64,000 bases of DNA, taken from UBA1941 sp046329555 (GTDB lineage Bacteria > Bacteroidota > Bacteroidia > Chitinophagales > LD1). The notes beneath the pieces were generated by a model. It ran no database searches. It had not been told where the DNA came from and was given only the letters and a program-made list of their open reading frames with translations. The stretch lies in contig JAXLUK010000002.1 in assembly GCA_046329555.1 (NCBI GenBank), positions 124,001-188,000 of the forward strand, given 5' to 3'. The stretch's first letter is position 1, and every line of letters begins with the position of its first letter. Positions 52,661 to 62,273 of this stretch are shown piece by piece. A program made the position numbers and the translations under genes.

Positions 52661-53227
52661 GTGAAACGTCTGGCCATTTTTGCATCGGGCGGCGGCAGTA
52701 ATGCCCGGGCCTTATTCGAATATTTTAAAGACGACAACCGCATCCAATTGCCCCTGGTGATTGCCAACAAAGAAGGTGCAGGCGTTTTTGGCGTGGCGGC
52801 TTCATTCGGCGCTACCGCTGTTTGGGTTAAAAAATCGCAACTGAACAACCCTGATTTCTTATTGCCATTGTTGCAACAACATCGCATAGACGGCATTTTA
52901 CTGGCGGGATTTTTGTTGTTGATTCCTCCGTACCTGGTGGCGGCATATCCCCAGGCGATATTGAACATCCATCCCGCCTTGCTGCCCAAATTCGGCGGCG
53001 CCGGCATGCACGGGCATCATGTACACGAGGCCGTTTTAGCCGCGGGCGAAACCGTGAGCGGTCCGACGGTTCATTTGGTGAATGAACAATACGACGAGGG
53101 CCGCATTCTTGCCCAACAAACGGTGCCTGTGCTGCCCGACGATACGGCTGAAACACTGGCCCGACGCGTGCTGGAAGCCGAGCACCAACTGTATCCCAAA
53201 ACCGTTGCTGCGTATTTTATTCGATAA
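52661..53227 (+). CDS. purN: Phosphoribosylglycinamide formyltransferase
   Basis: The protein has 188 residues: the substrate-binding FASGGGSNARALFEYF at residue 7, the catalytic Asn/His in LNIHPALLPKFGGAGMHG at about 106, and the catalytic Asp region VNEQYDEGRILAQ. It uses 10-formyl-tetrahydrofolate to formylate GAR, the third step of purine synthesis. It stands next to the repeat array and is followed after 31 bp by a methyltransferase gene. Confidence 0.96.
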   Translation: MKRLAIFASGGGSNARALFEYFKDDNRIQLPLVIANKEGAGVFGVAASFGATAVWVKKSQLNNPDFLLPLLQQHRIDGILLAGFLLLIPPYLVAAYPQAILNIHPALLPKFGGAGMHGHHVHEAVLAAGETVSGPTVHLVNEQYDEGRILAQQTVPVLPDDTAETLARRVLEAEHQLYPKTVAAYFIR

Positions 53228-53258
53228 AATTGTAAAGTTGCACCACTAATTATTGCTT

Positions 53259-53999
53259 ATGCAGGAAGGTTTTAGGCCGGTATCGAATACGCGCGACAGC
53301 TCGCTGATTGGACAACTGAAGTTTTATGGCAGAATGGTGCTTGACCTTCAGATTCTCACCATTTTTCGCGATTTACGGAAAACGCTGCCGGGCTTTCAGG
53401 GTAAAGTGTTAGATGTGGGCTGCGGCCAATCGCCCTACCGATATATGTTAGACGCCACGAAGACCGAATATTTTGGCATTGACATCGTGGACGCAGAAAA
53501 ATTTGATTACGACAATTCGGGCATCACACCGTTTAATGGTCGCGATATTCCATTCCCTGACAACCATTTTGACGCCTTGCTGTGTACTGAAGTATTAGAG
53601 CATGTTGAGCAATACCAAGTGCTGGTGAACGAAATGCACCGCGTGCTGAAACCCGGCGGCGAGGGCATTATCACTATACCCTGGAGCGCCCGCTACCACT
53701 ATATTCCGTGGGATTATTTCCGGTACACTCCGTCTGCTTTAAAAACTATTTTTTCAGGCTTTACCGAAGTAAACATCACGAACCGCGGCACCGATTTGGC
53801 GGTTATTGGCAACAAGGTGATTGTACTTTTTTTCCGCAATTTATTGCCGGCAGCGGCCTGGCGCTGGCTGTTGGTGCCTTTGTGGATCGCCCTGCTGCCC
53901 TTCTTAGGCCTTGCCGTGGTAGTGGCGCATTTGTCGCTCTGGCTGAACTGGGGTACCGATGAAGATCCGCTGGGATATACCTTACGGGTAAGGAAGTAA
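53259..53999 (+). CDS. Class I SAM-dependent methyltransferase with a C-terminal membrane segment
   Basis: The protein has 246 residues from the ATG at 53259; a TTG two codons earlier is less likely. SAM-binding motif I is VLDVGCGQSPYRYML at about residue 49, an acidic motif II is FGIDIVD, and FDALLCTEVLEHVEQ with VLKPGGEGIITIPW are post-I motifs of the Methyltransf_11 type. Residues about 195-235 are hydrophobic (WLLVPLWIALLPFLGLAVVV), suggesting membrane attachment. The neighbouring methyltransferase and GT39-like gene suggest work on a lipid-linked glycan or envelope precursor. The substrate is unknown. Confidence 0.82.
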   Translation: MQEGFRPVSNTRDSSLIGQLKFYGRMVLDLQILTIFRDLRKTLPGFQGKVLDVGCGQSPYRYMLDATKTEYFGIDIVDAEKFDYDNSGITPFNGRDIPFPDNHFDALLCTEVLEHVEQYQVLVNEMHRVLKPGGEGIITIPWSARYHYIPWDYFRYTPSALKTIFSGFTEVNITNRGTDLAVIGNKVIVLFFRNLLPAAAWRWLLVPLWIALLPFLGLAVVVAHLSLWLNWGTDEDPLGYTLRVRK

Positions 54000-54028
54000 T
54001 TCCTATTTTCCCGCTTCAAAATTAGTTC

Positions 54029-54664
54029 ATGGCAGAAAAGAAAAGCGGACTGCACGCTATTATCAGCACCCCGTTTGTGTACAACCTGGTTCAGTGGGTG
54101 GCCGGGGCGCGTTTGTACCGCGAACGGATGACCGCCAATTACATCAAACCCTTTGAAGGCTGCCGGATACTGGATATCGGCTGCGGAACAGGCGAATATG
54201 TAGAGTACTTTGATAAGCGCGTCAAGCAATTTGAATATTACGGATTTGACGGCGAAGCGGCGTATATTGAATGGGGCCAGCAACGTTATCGCGATGATGC
54301 GCGGGTGCATTTATTTCATAAAATTTTGACAGAAGAAGAAATTCGCGAGTTCAACAATTTCGATATTGTGATTGCCACCGGCGTGATGCACCATTTGGAT
54401 GACGAATTAGTGGTTTCGCTGTTGCAATTGGCGAAGAAAGCACTGAAGCCCGGCGGAAAATTAGTGACGTATGATCCAGGAAATTACCAAGACGCTAACG
54501 CCATAGAAACGTTCTTTGTGAACAACGACCGCGGACGCAGCATTCGATTTCAGGAAGGCTATGAGGCGTTGATTAAGCAGGTATTCCCGCGGTTCACGGC
54601 TCATGTGCCGTACTTAACCTGGTTCAAGGTGCGCAACATTGTGTTTGAATGTTATAACGACTAA
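54029..54664 (+). CDS. Class I SAM-dependent methyltransferase
   Basis: The protein has 211 residues: motif I ILDIGCGTGEYVEYF at about 47, YYGFDGEAAYIEW for motif II, and FDIVIATGVMHHLDDE and LKPGGKLVTYDPGN for later motifs. No membrane segment is seen. It lies 29 bp after the first methyltransferase and 2 bp before the GT39-like gene, so the three are probably translated together. The substrate is unknown. Confidence 0.85.
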   Translation: MAEKKSGLHAIISTPFVYNLVQWVAGARLYRERMTANYIKPFEGCRILDIGCGTGEYVEYFDKRVKQFEYYGFDGEAAYIEWGQQRYRDDARVHLFHKILTEEEIREFNNFDIVIATGVMHHLDDELVVSLLQLAKKALKPGGKLVTYDPGNYQDANAIETFFVNNDRGRSIRFQEGYEALIKQVFPRFTAHVPYLTWFKVRNIVFECYND

Positions 54665-54666
54665 GT

Positions 54667-56595
54667 ATGTCAAAAGAAAAAAAAGCGCCGGCGCGGCCGG
54701 CTAAAAAAGCGACTACCGCTCCGCTTTTCGATTTTAGTAATACGTTGAGCGAACAGCAATCAACCTGGTTTAAGTACGTCTTCTTTGGTTTGGCGCTGCT
54801 CATCTTTTTGGTGCGGCCGATGGTGAGCAATCAGTTTGGTCCTTCCAGCGACGAAACCTACCACCGCGCTATTGGCGATTTGAGTTACGACTACCTTTCT
54901 ACCTTTGGTAAGAACGATTCCATTTTTCGTTATGCCGGTAATGGTCGTGAAGATGCGGCGCTGTTGTTGAATTACGGTCCACTACTGGAGGTTTCTGCTG
55001 CGGCTATCTACAAGAATTTTGGAACAGATGTTTTTCATACGCGCCATGCGGTGATTACGGTATTCACATTTTTGTTGTTTTTCTTTTGCGGACTGGCGGC
55101 TTATGAAGTGGGCGGTTGGCGCGCTGCGTTGATTGCGATGTTGTTTATGCTGGTGAGTCCGCGGTTGTTGGGTGAAGCGTTCAACAACCCCAAGGACCCG
55201 CCCTTTGCCGCCGGGTATATGATGGCGGTGTACGGCTTGCTGCGCTATGTAAAGCAATTACCGCGCCCTGATTGGAAATCGGCGGTGATTGTTTTGGTAG
55301 GAATTGGTTTGGCCTTCAGCATTCGTGTGGGCGCTATTATTTTGTATCCGTTCTTGTTTCTTTTTGTTGGATTGGCCGTATTGATGAACGACGAGTGGCG
55401 GACGCGTTTTCTGGCTTTCGATTTCAAATACTACCAGAAGTTGCTGTTGCAGCTAGCCGCAATAGTAGCAGGCTCGTGGCTGATTGGCATTATCGCCTGG
55501 CCAGCCGCGCTGCGCGCTCCGATATCGCATCCATTTTATGCGTTGAAGATTCAGAGTACTTATCCTACGGTTATTCGCGTATTGTTCGATGGCGCATATA
55601 TTCCCTCTAACGAAGTGCCATGGAATTACAACCCGACGTACATTGCGTTGACCTCGCCGTTGATTGTTATTTTAGGATTAGTTATTGGTATTGCCTTGTT
55701 GCCGTGGCTCAGAAAAACATTCAACGGTTATGCGTTGTTTATGTTGCTGTTTGTATCGGTGTTTCCATTGGCATACATCATCTACAAACATTCGGCCTTG
55801 CTGAACGGATGGCGCCACAGTTATTTCACCTATACCGGTATAGCCGTTTTTGCAGCGCTTACTTTTGAAGGCTTGTTGCGCCTGGCAAAAACAAGAGCCA
55901 TACAAGGCGTTGTGTACGGCGCATTGGCTATTGGTATTTTACTTCCGGCCACTTTCATTGTGAAGAATTTCCCGGTAGTGTATACTTATTTTAATGAATT
56001 AGCCGGAGGCGTGAGCGGTACTTATGGCGATTACCAGTTAGATTATTACGCGTGTAGTGCTGCACCGGCTGCCGAATGGCTGGCAAAAAATGTTCCTTAT
56101 GATCCGAAATTGAAGATTGTTTCAAATAACCCTTGGGAGCTGAATGTAGTTTGGGAAAGTGCGCATTCAAAATTCACATCTTCGTATATCCGCTTCCGTG
56201 AGCGCAACGAGCAAGACTGGGATTACGCCGTATTTCTTCCGCAGTTTGTGGATCCTTACATGATGAAGAAAGGATTCTTCCCGCCGAAAGGAACGGTGCA
56301 TACCGTAACTGTTGATGGTTGCGTGGTGGCTTGTGTAGTGAAGCGCGAGTCGAAAGATGATTTTGCAGGAATAGAAGCGTTGAAGAAAAATGATTTGAAT
56401 ACAGCGCTGCCGCTACTGGAGAAAGCTGTTCAGGAAAACAATACGAATGAAATTGCGTGGGCCTATCTGGGTGTGGCTTATGCTTATGCCGGAAAGCGCG
56501 CCGAAGCATTGAATGCGCTCAGCAATTCCATGAATATTTCTCCGGAATATCAGTTGCCACAGATGTATTATCAACAAATCAGTCAAAGCCGATAA
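54667..56595 (+). CDS. GT39/ArnT-like polytopic glycosyltransferase with C-terminal TPR
   Basis: The protein has 642 residues: a Lys/Ala-rich cytoplasmic start (KAPARPAKKATTAP), about 11-12 membrane spans, and an acidic motif SSDETYHRAIGDLSY in the first extracytoplasmic loop, where GT-C enzymes carry their catalytic Asp/Glu. The tail from about residue 575 is TPR-like (AWAYLGVAYAYAGKRAEALN). Such enzymes transfer sugars from polyprenyl-phosphate donors to proteins or lipids. Acceptor and sugar are unknown. It starts 2 bp after a methyltransferase gene and ends 11 bp before accC. Confidence 0.78.
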   Translation: MSKEKKAPARPAKKATTAPLFDFSNTLSEQQSTWFKYVFFGLALLIFLVRPMVSNQFGPSSDETYHRAIGDLSYDYLSTFGKNDSIFRYAGNGREDAALLLNYGPLLEVSAAAIYKNFGTDVFHTRHAVITVFTFLLFFFCGLAAYEVGGWRAALIAMLFMLVSPRLLGEAFNNPKDPPFAAGYMMAVYGLLRYVKQLPRPDWKSAVIVLVGIGLAFSIRVGAIILYPFLFLFVGLAVLMNDEWRTRFLAFDFKYYQKLLLQLAAIVAGSWLIGIIAWPAALRAPISHPFYALKIQSTYPTVIRVLFDGAYIPSNEVPWNYNPTYIALTSPLIVILGLVIGIALLPWLRKTFNGYALFMLLFVSVFPLAYIIYKHSALLNGWRHSYFTYTGIAVFAALTFEGLLRLAKTRAIQGVVYGALAIGILLPATFIVKNFPVVYTYFNELAGGVSGTYGDYQLDYYACSAAPAAEWLAKNVPYDPKLKIVSNNPWELNVVWESAHSKFTSSYIRFRERNEQDWDYAVFLPQFVDPYMMKKGFFPPKGTVHTVTVDGCVVACVVKRESKDDFAGIEALKKNDLNTALPLLEKAVQENNTNEIAWAYLGVAYAYAGKRAEALNALSNSMNISPEYQLPQMYYQQISQSR

Positions 56596-56606
56596 TTGAA
56601 GCGATT

Positions 56607-58088
56607 ATGCTAAAGAAAATACTAGTTGCCAACCGTGGCGAAATTGCCTTACGCGTGATGCGTTCGGCGCGTGAGATGGGTATTAAAACTGTTGCTGTTT
56701 ATTCAGAAGCCGACCGCCATTCTCCGCACGTAAAATATGCAGACGAAGCAGTTTGTGTTGGTCCGCCGGCATCTAAAGATTCGTACTTGCGCGGAGAAAA
56801 AATTGTAGAGGCGGCCAAGCGGTTAGGTGTGGATGGGATTCACCCCGGTTATGGATTTTTATCGGAGAATGCAGCCTTTGCGAAATTGGTAGAAGAGCAT
56901 GGCATTACGTTCATTGGGCCTACACCCGAGGCTATTGAAATTATGGGCGATAAATTATCGGCCAAGGAAGCGGCAAAGAAGTTCAGCATCCCGATGGTGC
57001 CGGGTAGTGATGGCGCCATTACCGACACGGCTGCGGCTATTGCTTTATGTAAAACAATTGGATTCCCGGTATTGATTAAGGCCAGCGCTGGTGGCGGAGG
57101 CAAGGGCATGCGGGTTGTGGAGAAAGAAGAAGAACTGGAAGAACAGATGCACCGCGCGCAGAGTGAGGCGCTATCGGCTTTCGGGGATGGCAGTGTATTT
57201 ATTGAAAAATATGTAGGCAGTCCGAAACATATTGAGGTGCAGGTTTTGGCAGATAACTATGGCAATACCGTTTATCTTTTTGAGCGGGAATGCAGCGTGC
57301 AACGGCGTCATCAGAAGGTGGTGGAAGAAGCGCCTTCATCCTGTTTAGATGAAGCTAAGCGCAAAGCCATTGGCGAAGCGGCGGTGATGGTAGCCAAAAG
57401 TTGCGCCTACATTGGCGCGGGAACGGTTGAGTTTTTGGTAGATGAACAACTCAATTTCTATTTCCTGGAAATGAACACCCGGTTGCAGGTAGAGCATCCG
57501 GTAACGGAAATGATTACGGGAATTGATTTGGTAAAAGAACAAATTCGCATTGCATCGGGCATGGCGTTATCGTTCACCCAAAACGATTTAAGCATCAATG
57601 GGCATGCTATTGAATTGCGCGTTTATGCAGAAGATCCAACCAATAACTTCCTGCCCGATATTGGTCAATTGGTGCAATACAAAAAGCCGGAAGGACCGGG
57701 CATTCGGGTTGATGATGGATTTGAAGAAGGCATGTCGATTCCGATTTATTACGACCCGATGATTGCCAAATTAGTGGCTCATGGAGCAACGCGGGAAGAG
57801 GCGATTCAGCGGATGCTGCGGGCTATTTCAGAATACCGCATCACTGGAGTGCGCAATACGCTGCAGTTCGGTGCCTTTGTATTAAAGCATCCAGATTTTG
57901 TTTCCGGAAAGTTTGACACCCATTTTGTGGGCAAGCATTTCAAGCCGGAATATTTAAAGCAGGAAGACGCTGCAGAAAAAGAAATTGCCGCCTTAATTGC
58001 GGCAGAAATTTTCCAGCAAAAGCCAGCCTCAAGCGCTGCCAATACCGCCAGCGCTCCAGTGAGTAATTGGGTGAAAAACCGCACCTAG
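56607..58088 (+). CDS. accC: Acetyl-CoA carboxylase, biotin carboxylase subunit
   Basis: The protein has 493 residues from the ATG at 56607 (MLKKILVANRGEIALRVMRS); the longer frame from 56457 overlaps the previous gene and lacks family similarity. ATP-grasp motifs are present: KASAGGGGKGMRVV at about 156, RECSVQRRHQKVVEEAP at about 230, and EMNTRLQVEHPVTEMITG at about 285. It carboxylates biotin carried on BCCP in the first step of fatty acid synthesis. accB is not adjacent. A C-terminal Ala/Ser-rich tail of about 30 residues extends beyond the usual core. The last four bases overlap the polA stop codon on the other strand. Confidence 0.93.
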   Translation: MLKKILVANRGEIALRVMRSAREMGIKTVAVYSEADRHSPHVKYADEAVCVGPPASKDSYLRGEKIVEAAKRLGVDGIHPGYGFLSENAAFAKLVEEHGITFIGPTPEAIEIMGDKLSAKEAAKKFSIPMVPGSDGAITDTAAAIALCKTIGFPVLIKASAGGGGKGMRVVEKEEELEEQMHRAQSEALSAFGDGSVFIEKYVGSPKHIEVQVLADNYGNTVYLFERECSVQRRHQKVVEEAPSSCLDEAKRKAIGEAAVMVAKSCAYIGAGTVEFLVDEQLNFYFLEMNTRLQVEHPVTEMITGIDLVKEQIRIASGMALSFTQNDLSINGHAIELRVYAEDPTNNFLPDIGQLVQYKKPEGPGIRVDDGFEEGMSIPIYYDPMIAKLVAHGATREEAIQRMLRAISEYRITGVRNTLQFGAFVLKHPDFVSGKFDTHFVGKHFKPEYLKQEDAAEKEIAALIAAEIFQQKPASSAANTASAPVSNWVKNRT

Positions 58089-60892
58089 TGCGCCTCCAGC
58101 CAATTTTCACCTACACCCATTTCTGCTTCAATCGGAACTTTTGTGGCGATGGCTTTGGTCATCTTTTCATAAATCACCGGCTTCACCTGATCTAACTCGC
58201 TGCGGTGTACGTCGAATACCAATTCATCATGCACCTGAAGCGTTAGCTTTGATTTAAAGTTTCTGCGTTTGAATTCATCGTGGATGCCAATCATGGCTAA
58301 TTTGATCAAATCAGCAGCACTTCCCTGAACCGGTGAGTTGATGGCGTTGCGCTCTGCAAATCCGCGAACCGTAAAATTTTTGGAGTTGATATCTTTCAAA
58401 ATTCGCCGGCGACCCATGATGGTTTGCACGTAGCCGTGGGTTCTTGCAAACTGAATGTTATCATTCATGTATTGCTTGATTTTGGGAAACTGCTTAAAGT
58501 AGTTTTCAATAATCTCCTTGGCCTCTCCCCTGCTAACACCAATATTTTCTGCCAATCCGAAAGCACCCTGGCCGTAGATAATACCGAAGTTAACGCTCTT
58601 GGCTTTGTAGCGCATTTCCTTGGTTACACTTTCTAAAGCCACCCCATACACCTTAGCAGCCGTAGCCGTATGGATATCCAATTTGTTCGCAAATGCTTCC
58701 AGCATGTTTTCATCGCCCGACAATTCTGCCACTAACCGCAACTCAATTTGTGAATAGTCGGCTGATAGCAATACATGGTGGGCATCACGCGCTACAAAAG
58801 CCTGCCGAACTTTACGTCCGCGTTCAGTGCGGATTGGGATGTTTTGCAGGTTCGGATTATCACTGCTCAATCTGCCTGTAGCAGCCACAGCCTGCCGGAA
58901 GGTTGAATGTACGCGTCCGGTTTTGGGATGAATCAATTCAGGCAAGGCATCTACATAAGTAGATTTCAATTTAGCCAGTTCGCGATAGTCCAAAATTTTT
59001 CCGGCAATGGGATATTCATGCGCCAGCTTTGCCAACGCATCTTCATTAGTGGAAAGTTGTCCGGTTGCGGTTTTCTTTCCTTCAAACGGCAACTTCATTT
59101 CTACATATAACAAATCGCTCAACTGCCGCGGCGAATCCACATTAAATTCACGCCCTGCCAGTTGATAAATTTCGTCGCGTACTTTTAACAAATCACTTTC
59201 CAGCTCCCGCGAATATTGTCTTAAAAAATCAGCATCAATTTTCACGCCTTCATATTCCATATCCGCCAACACTGCTATCAATGGGTGTTCCACTTGCTGC
59301 AGCACTTTTTCCACTTCCATTTTTTCACATTGCGGTTGGAACAACTGCTTTAGTTGCAGGGTCACATCAGCATCTTCCGCGGCGTACTCCGTGATTTTAT
59401 CCAGAGGCACATCGCGCATTGTGCCCTGGTTTTTGCCTTTCTTGCCAATTAATTCTTCAATAGCCACCGGCGTATATCCCAAATAAGTTTCGCTGAGATA
59501 ATCCATGCCGTGTTTTAAATCGGGCTCTAACAGATAATGGGCCAGCATGGTGTCATACACCGGTAATTGTACGTTTACACCATACTTCTTCAACACCAGC
59601 CAGTCGAATTTTACATTCTGTCCTACTTTAACTTTTTCTACACTTTCAAAGCAGAACTGATACCGCTTCAATAACGCCATTGCTTGCTGTTGGTCAGCGG
59701 GCACCGGAACATAATAGGCTGTTCCCGGCTCAAACGAAAAACTTAATCCCACTAATTCGAGTGAGTGAATTTCAAGCGAAGTTGTTTCAGTATCGAAACA
59801 AAACTCAGTGGCTTGCTCCAATTTCCTGATTAGTTCCTGATGTTGCGCTTCATCCGTAACGGCTACGTACTGATGCGGTGTGTTGTGAATAGTTTTTCCT
59901 TTCACCACTTCAGGTTCAGCCGCGGGCTGCTGGCCAAATAAATCGGCTTGTTGTGCCACTGAAGCTTGTTGTACCGGCTGGCCTGTTGATGTATTGGCAG
60001 AATAGGTATCGCCTAATATTCGTTTACCCAGTGTACGAAATTCCAATTCTGAAAAAACTGCGGCTAAAGCATCGCGGTCAGGCGATTCCAGTAACAGCTC
60101 ATCATCACTCACCTCAATCGCGACATCTAATTTTATTGTAGCTAGTTTTTTCGACAACAAACCTTGTTCTGCGAATTGCGCAATATTCTCGCCTACTTTC
60201 CCTTTCACTTTTGAGGCATTGGCAATAACCGCTTCCATGCTACCGTATTCCTTAATTAGCTTCTTGGCCGTTTTCTCACCTACGCCGGGAATACCGGGAA
60301 TATTATCTACCGCATCGCCCCACATTCCCAGTATATCTATCACCTGCACCGGATCTTCCACTTCCCATTTTTCTTTCACTTCAGGAACGCCCATAATTTC
60401 TACATCACCACCCTTATATCCGGGCTTGTAAATAAAGATGTTGGGTGCCACCAGTTGCGCATAATCTTTATCAGGAGTTACCATGTACACCAGATGACCT
60501 TCAGCAGCTTTTCGTTTAGCCACCGTGCCAATGATATCATCAGCTTCGTAGCCTTCATATTCCAACACCGGAATATTCCAGGCACGGATAATTCGTTTGA
60601 TATAAGGAACGGCAAAGCGTATATCTTCAGGAGTTTCCTGTCGGTTGGCTTTATAATCTGCAAAATCTGCTTCGCGTTCCACAGAACCGCCTAAATCAAA
60701 AACCACCGCCAGATGGGTAGGCTTTTCTTTCTGAATCAAATCATAAAGCGTATTTACAAAACCACTGATGGCAGAAACATTTTGTCCCTTTGAATTGATG
60801 AGCGGATTGCGACTAAAGGCGAAATAGGCCCGAAAAATCAGGGCGTAGGCATCCAGTAGAAATAGCTTATTGTCTTTCCATTCGGTACTCAT
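58085..60892 (-). CDS. polA: DNA polymerase I
   Basis: The protein has 935 residues. The 5'-3' exonuclease domain lies at about 8-300 (FLLDAYALIFRAYFAF, GYEADDIIGTVA). The 3'-5' proofreading domain at about 335-530 looks active: the acidic pair is in CFDTETTSLE, the second motif in NVKFDWLVL and the third in YAAEDADVTL. The polymerase domain has motif A LLSADYSQIELRLVAEL, motif B RYKAKSVNFGIIYGQGAFGL and motif C LQVHDELVFDV. It fills gaps in repair and removes Okazaki primers. It is convergent with accC, overlapping by four bases. Confidence 0.98.
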   Translation of the reverse strand: MSTEWKDNKLFLLDAYALIFRAYFAFSRNPLINSKGQNVSAISGFVNTLYDLIQKEKPTHLAVVFDLGGSVEREADFADYKANRQETPEDIRFAVPYIKRIIRAWNIPVLEYEGYEADDIIGTVAKRKAAEGHLVYMVTPDKDYAQLVAPNIFIYKPGYKGGDVEIMGVPEVKEKWEVEDPVQVIDILGMWGDAVDNIPGIPGVGEKTAKKLIKEYGSMEAVIANASKVKGKVGENIAQFAEQGLLSKKLATIKLDVAIEVSDDELLLESPDRDALAAVFSELEFRTLGKRILGDTYSANTSTGQPVQQASVAQQADLFGQQPAAEPEVVKGKTIHNTPHQYVAVTDEAQHQELIRKLEQATEFCFDTETTSLEIHSLELVGLSFSFEPGTAYYVPVPADQQQAMALLKRYQFCFESVEKVKVGQNVKFDWLVLKKYGVNVQLPVYDTMLAHYLLEPDLKHGMDYLSETYLGYTPVAIEELIGKKGKNQGTMRDVPLDKITEYAAEDADVTLQLKQLFQPQCEKMEVEKVLQQVEHPLIAVLADMEYEGVKIDADFLRQYSRELESDLLKVRDEIYQLAGREFNVDSPRQLSDLLYVEMKLPFEGKKTATGQLSTNEDALAKLAHEYPIAGKILDYRELAKLKSTYVDALPELIHPKTGRVHSTFRQAVAATGRLSSDNPNLQNIPIRTERGRKVRQAFVARDAHHVLLSADYSQIELRLVAELSGDENMLEAFANKLDIHTATAAKVYGVALESVTKEMRYKAKSVNFGIIYGQGAFGLAENIGVSRGEAKEIIENYFKQFPKIKQYMNDNIQFARTHGYVQTIMGRRRILKDINSKNFTVRGFAERNAINSPVQGSAADLIKLAMIGIHDEFKRRNFKSKLTLQVHDELVFDVHRSELDQVKPVIYEKMTKAIATKVPIEAEMGVGENWLEAH

Positions 60893-60945
60893 AGCAGTAT
60901 TGCGCCGCTACATTGATGCGGCCATGCAATTTAGTATTCTGCCAG

Positions 60946-61347
60946 TTACTTACTTCCAGAAAAAGGAATCAACACGACCACCGAGTTATCGGCTTTATTT
61001 TTTGCCGTTAGATTCATGGCAATGGTATTGGTGCCGAACGTGCCGCTTCCCTCCAAAGTATATACACCAGTTGTGTTCTTCAAGGTTACGTCTTCGGACA
61101 CCGTAAACTGTGTAGCGCTCGACAATTTGGCTCCGGCAATGGTAACGTAGGTGTCGTTGGAGGAAGTAGTGAGTTGAATTTCTACGGTTTTCTCATCTAT
61201 GGCTGTTACCAGGGCTTTGTTGTAGTTGGTGTAGATGCCTGTGGCACTATAGGTACCCGTATTTCCCGCGGTATAGTTAACCGCCGTTTTGCACGATGAC
61301 AAAATCAACAACAGCAGGATGAAATTGAAAAAAATGGTCTTTTTCAT
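60946..61347 (-). CDS. Small lipoprotein of unknown function
   Basis: The protein has 133 residues with a clear lipobox (LLLILSSC). The mature part is all-beta and Thr/Asn-rich (ATGIYTNYNKALVTAIDEKT, then VYTLEGSGTFGTNTIAMNLT), like small lipocalin- or META-like lipoproteins of Bacteroidota. It follows sucD by 29 bp and may be co-transcribed. No named family is recognised. Confidence 0.7.
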   Translation of the reverse strand: MKKTIFFNFILLLLILSSCKTAVNYTAGNTGTYSATGIYTNYNKALVTAIDEKTVEIQLTTSSNDTYVTIAGAKLSSATQFTVSEDVTLKNTTGVYTLEGSGTFGTNTIAMNLTAKNKADNSVVVLIPFSGSK

Positions 61348-61376
61348 AAATACAATGCTACAGGTATTGAAACAAT

Positions 61377-62258
61377 CTACGCCCTAACACCCAGCACCTT
61401 GGCTACGGTATCGCCAATAGCTGCCGGAGAATCCACCACATGCAATCCGCATTCGCGCATGATGCGCATCTTGGCTGCGGCCGTATCGTCGGCACCGCCG
61501 ATAATAGCGCCGGCATGACCCATGCGGCGACCCGGAGGAGCGGTTTGTCCGGCGATAAAGCCTACCACAGGCTTTTTGTTGCCATTGGCCTTGATCCAGC
61601 GTGCGGCATCGGCTTCAAGACTTCCGCCAATTTCACCTATCATCACAATGGCATCCGTTTCAGGGTCATTCATAAATAACTCAACGGCTTCTTTAGTTGT
61701 TGTACCGATAATAGGGTCGCCACCAATACCAATAGCGGTAGAAACGCCCAATCCAGCTTTAGCCACCTGATCAGCGGCCTCATATGTTAACGTGCCCGAT
61801 TTGGAGACAATACCAACTCGACCCGGCTTAAACACAAAGCCTGGCATGATACCCACTTTGGCTTCTCCGGAGGTAATGACACCAGGGCAGTTCGGACCGA
61901 TGAGGCGCGATTTGCGCTGGCTCAGGTAATTCTTCGCCATCACCATATCCTGAACAGGAATACCTTCTGTGATACAAACAATCAGTTCGATGCCGGCATC
62001 GGCGGCCTCCATAATGGCATCAGCGGCGAATGCCGGTGGAACGAAAATAATAGAGACATTACAGTCGGTTGCAGCCTTGGCCTGCGCTACTGAATTAAAA
62101 ACGGGCTTATCCAAATGCTTTTCACCACCTTTTCCCGGAGTAACGCCACCAATAACATTGGTGCCGTATTCAATCATTTGGGTAGCATGGAAAGTGCCTT
62201 CCTTTCCTGTAAAACCCTGCACTAAAATGCGGCTATGCTTATTTACCAATACGCTCAT
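61377..62258 (-). CDS. sucD: Succinyl-CoA synthetase, alpha subunit
   Basis: The protein has 293 residues: the Rossmann CoA-binding start RILVQGFTGKEGTFHATQMI, GPNCPGVITSGEAKVGIMPG at about 120, and the phosphorylated active-site histidine in GHAGAIIGG at about 247. It makes ATP or GTP from succinyl-CoA in the citric acid cycle with the beta subunit SucC, whose gene is not adjacent. It lies 15 bp after the DinB-like gene. Confidence 0.96.
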   Translation of the reverse strand: MSVLVNKHSRILVQGFTGKEGTFHATQMIEYGTNVIGGVTPGKGGEKHLDKPVFNSVAQAKAATDCNVSIIFVPPAFAADAIMEAADAGIELIVCITEGIPVQDMVMAKNYLSQRKSRLIGPNCPGVITSGEAKVGIMPGFVFKPGRVGIVSKSGTLTYEAADQVAKAGLGVSTAIGIGGDPIIGTTTKEAVELFMNDPETDAIVMIGEIGGSLEADAARWIKANGNKKPVVGFIAGQTAPPGRRMGHAGAIIGGADDTAAAKMRIMRECGLHVVDSPAAIGDTVAKVLGVRA

Positions 62259-62273
62259 ATGCTTCTTATAATT

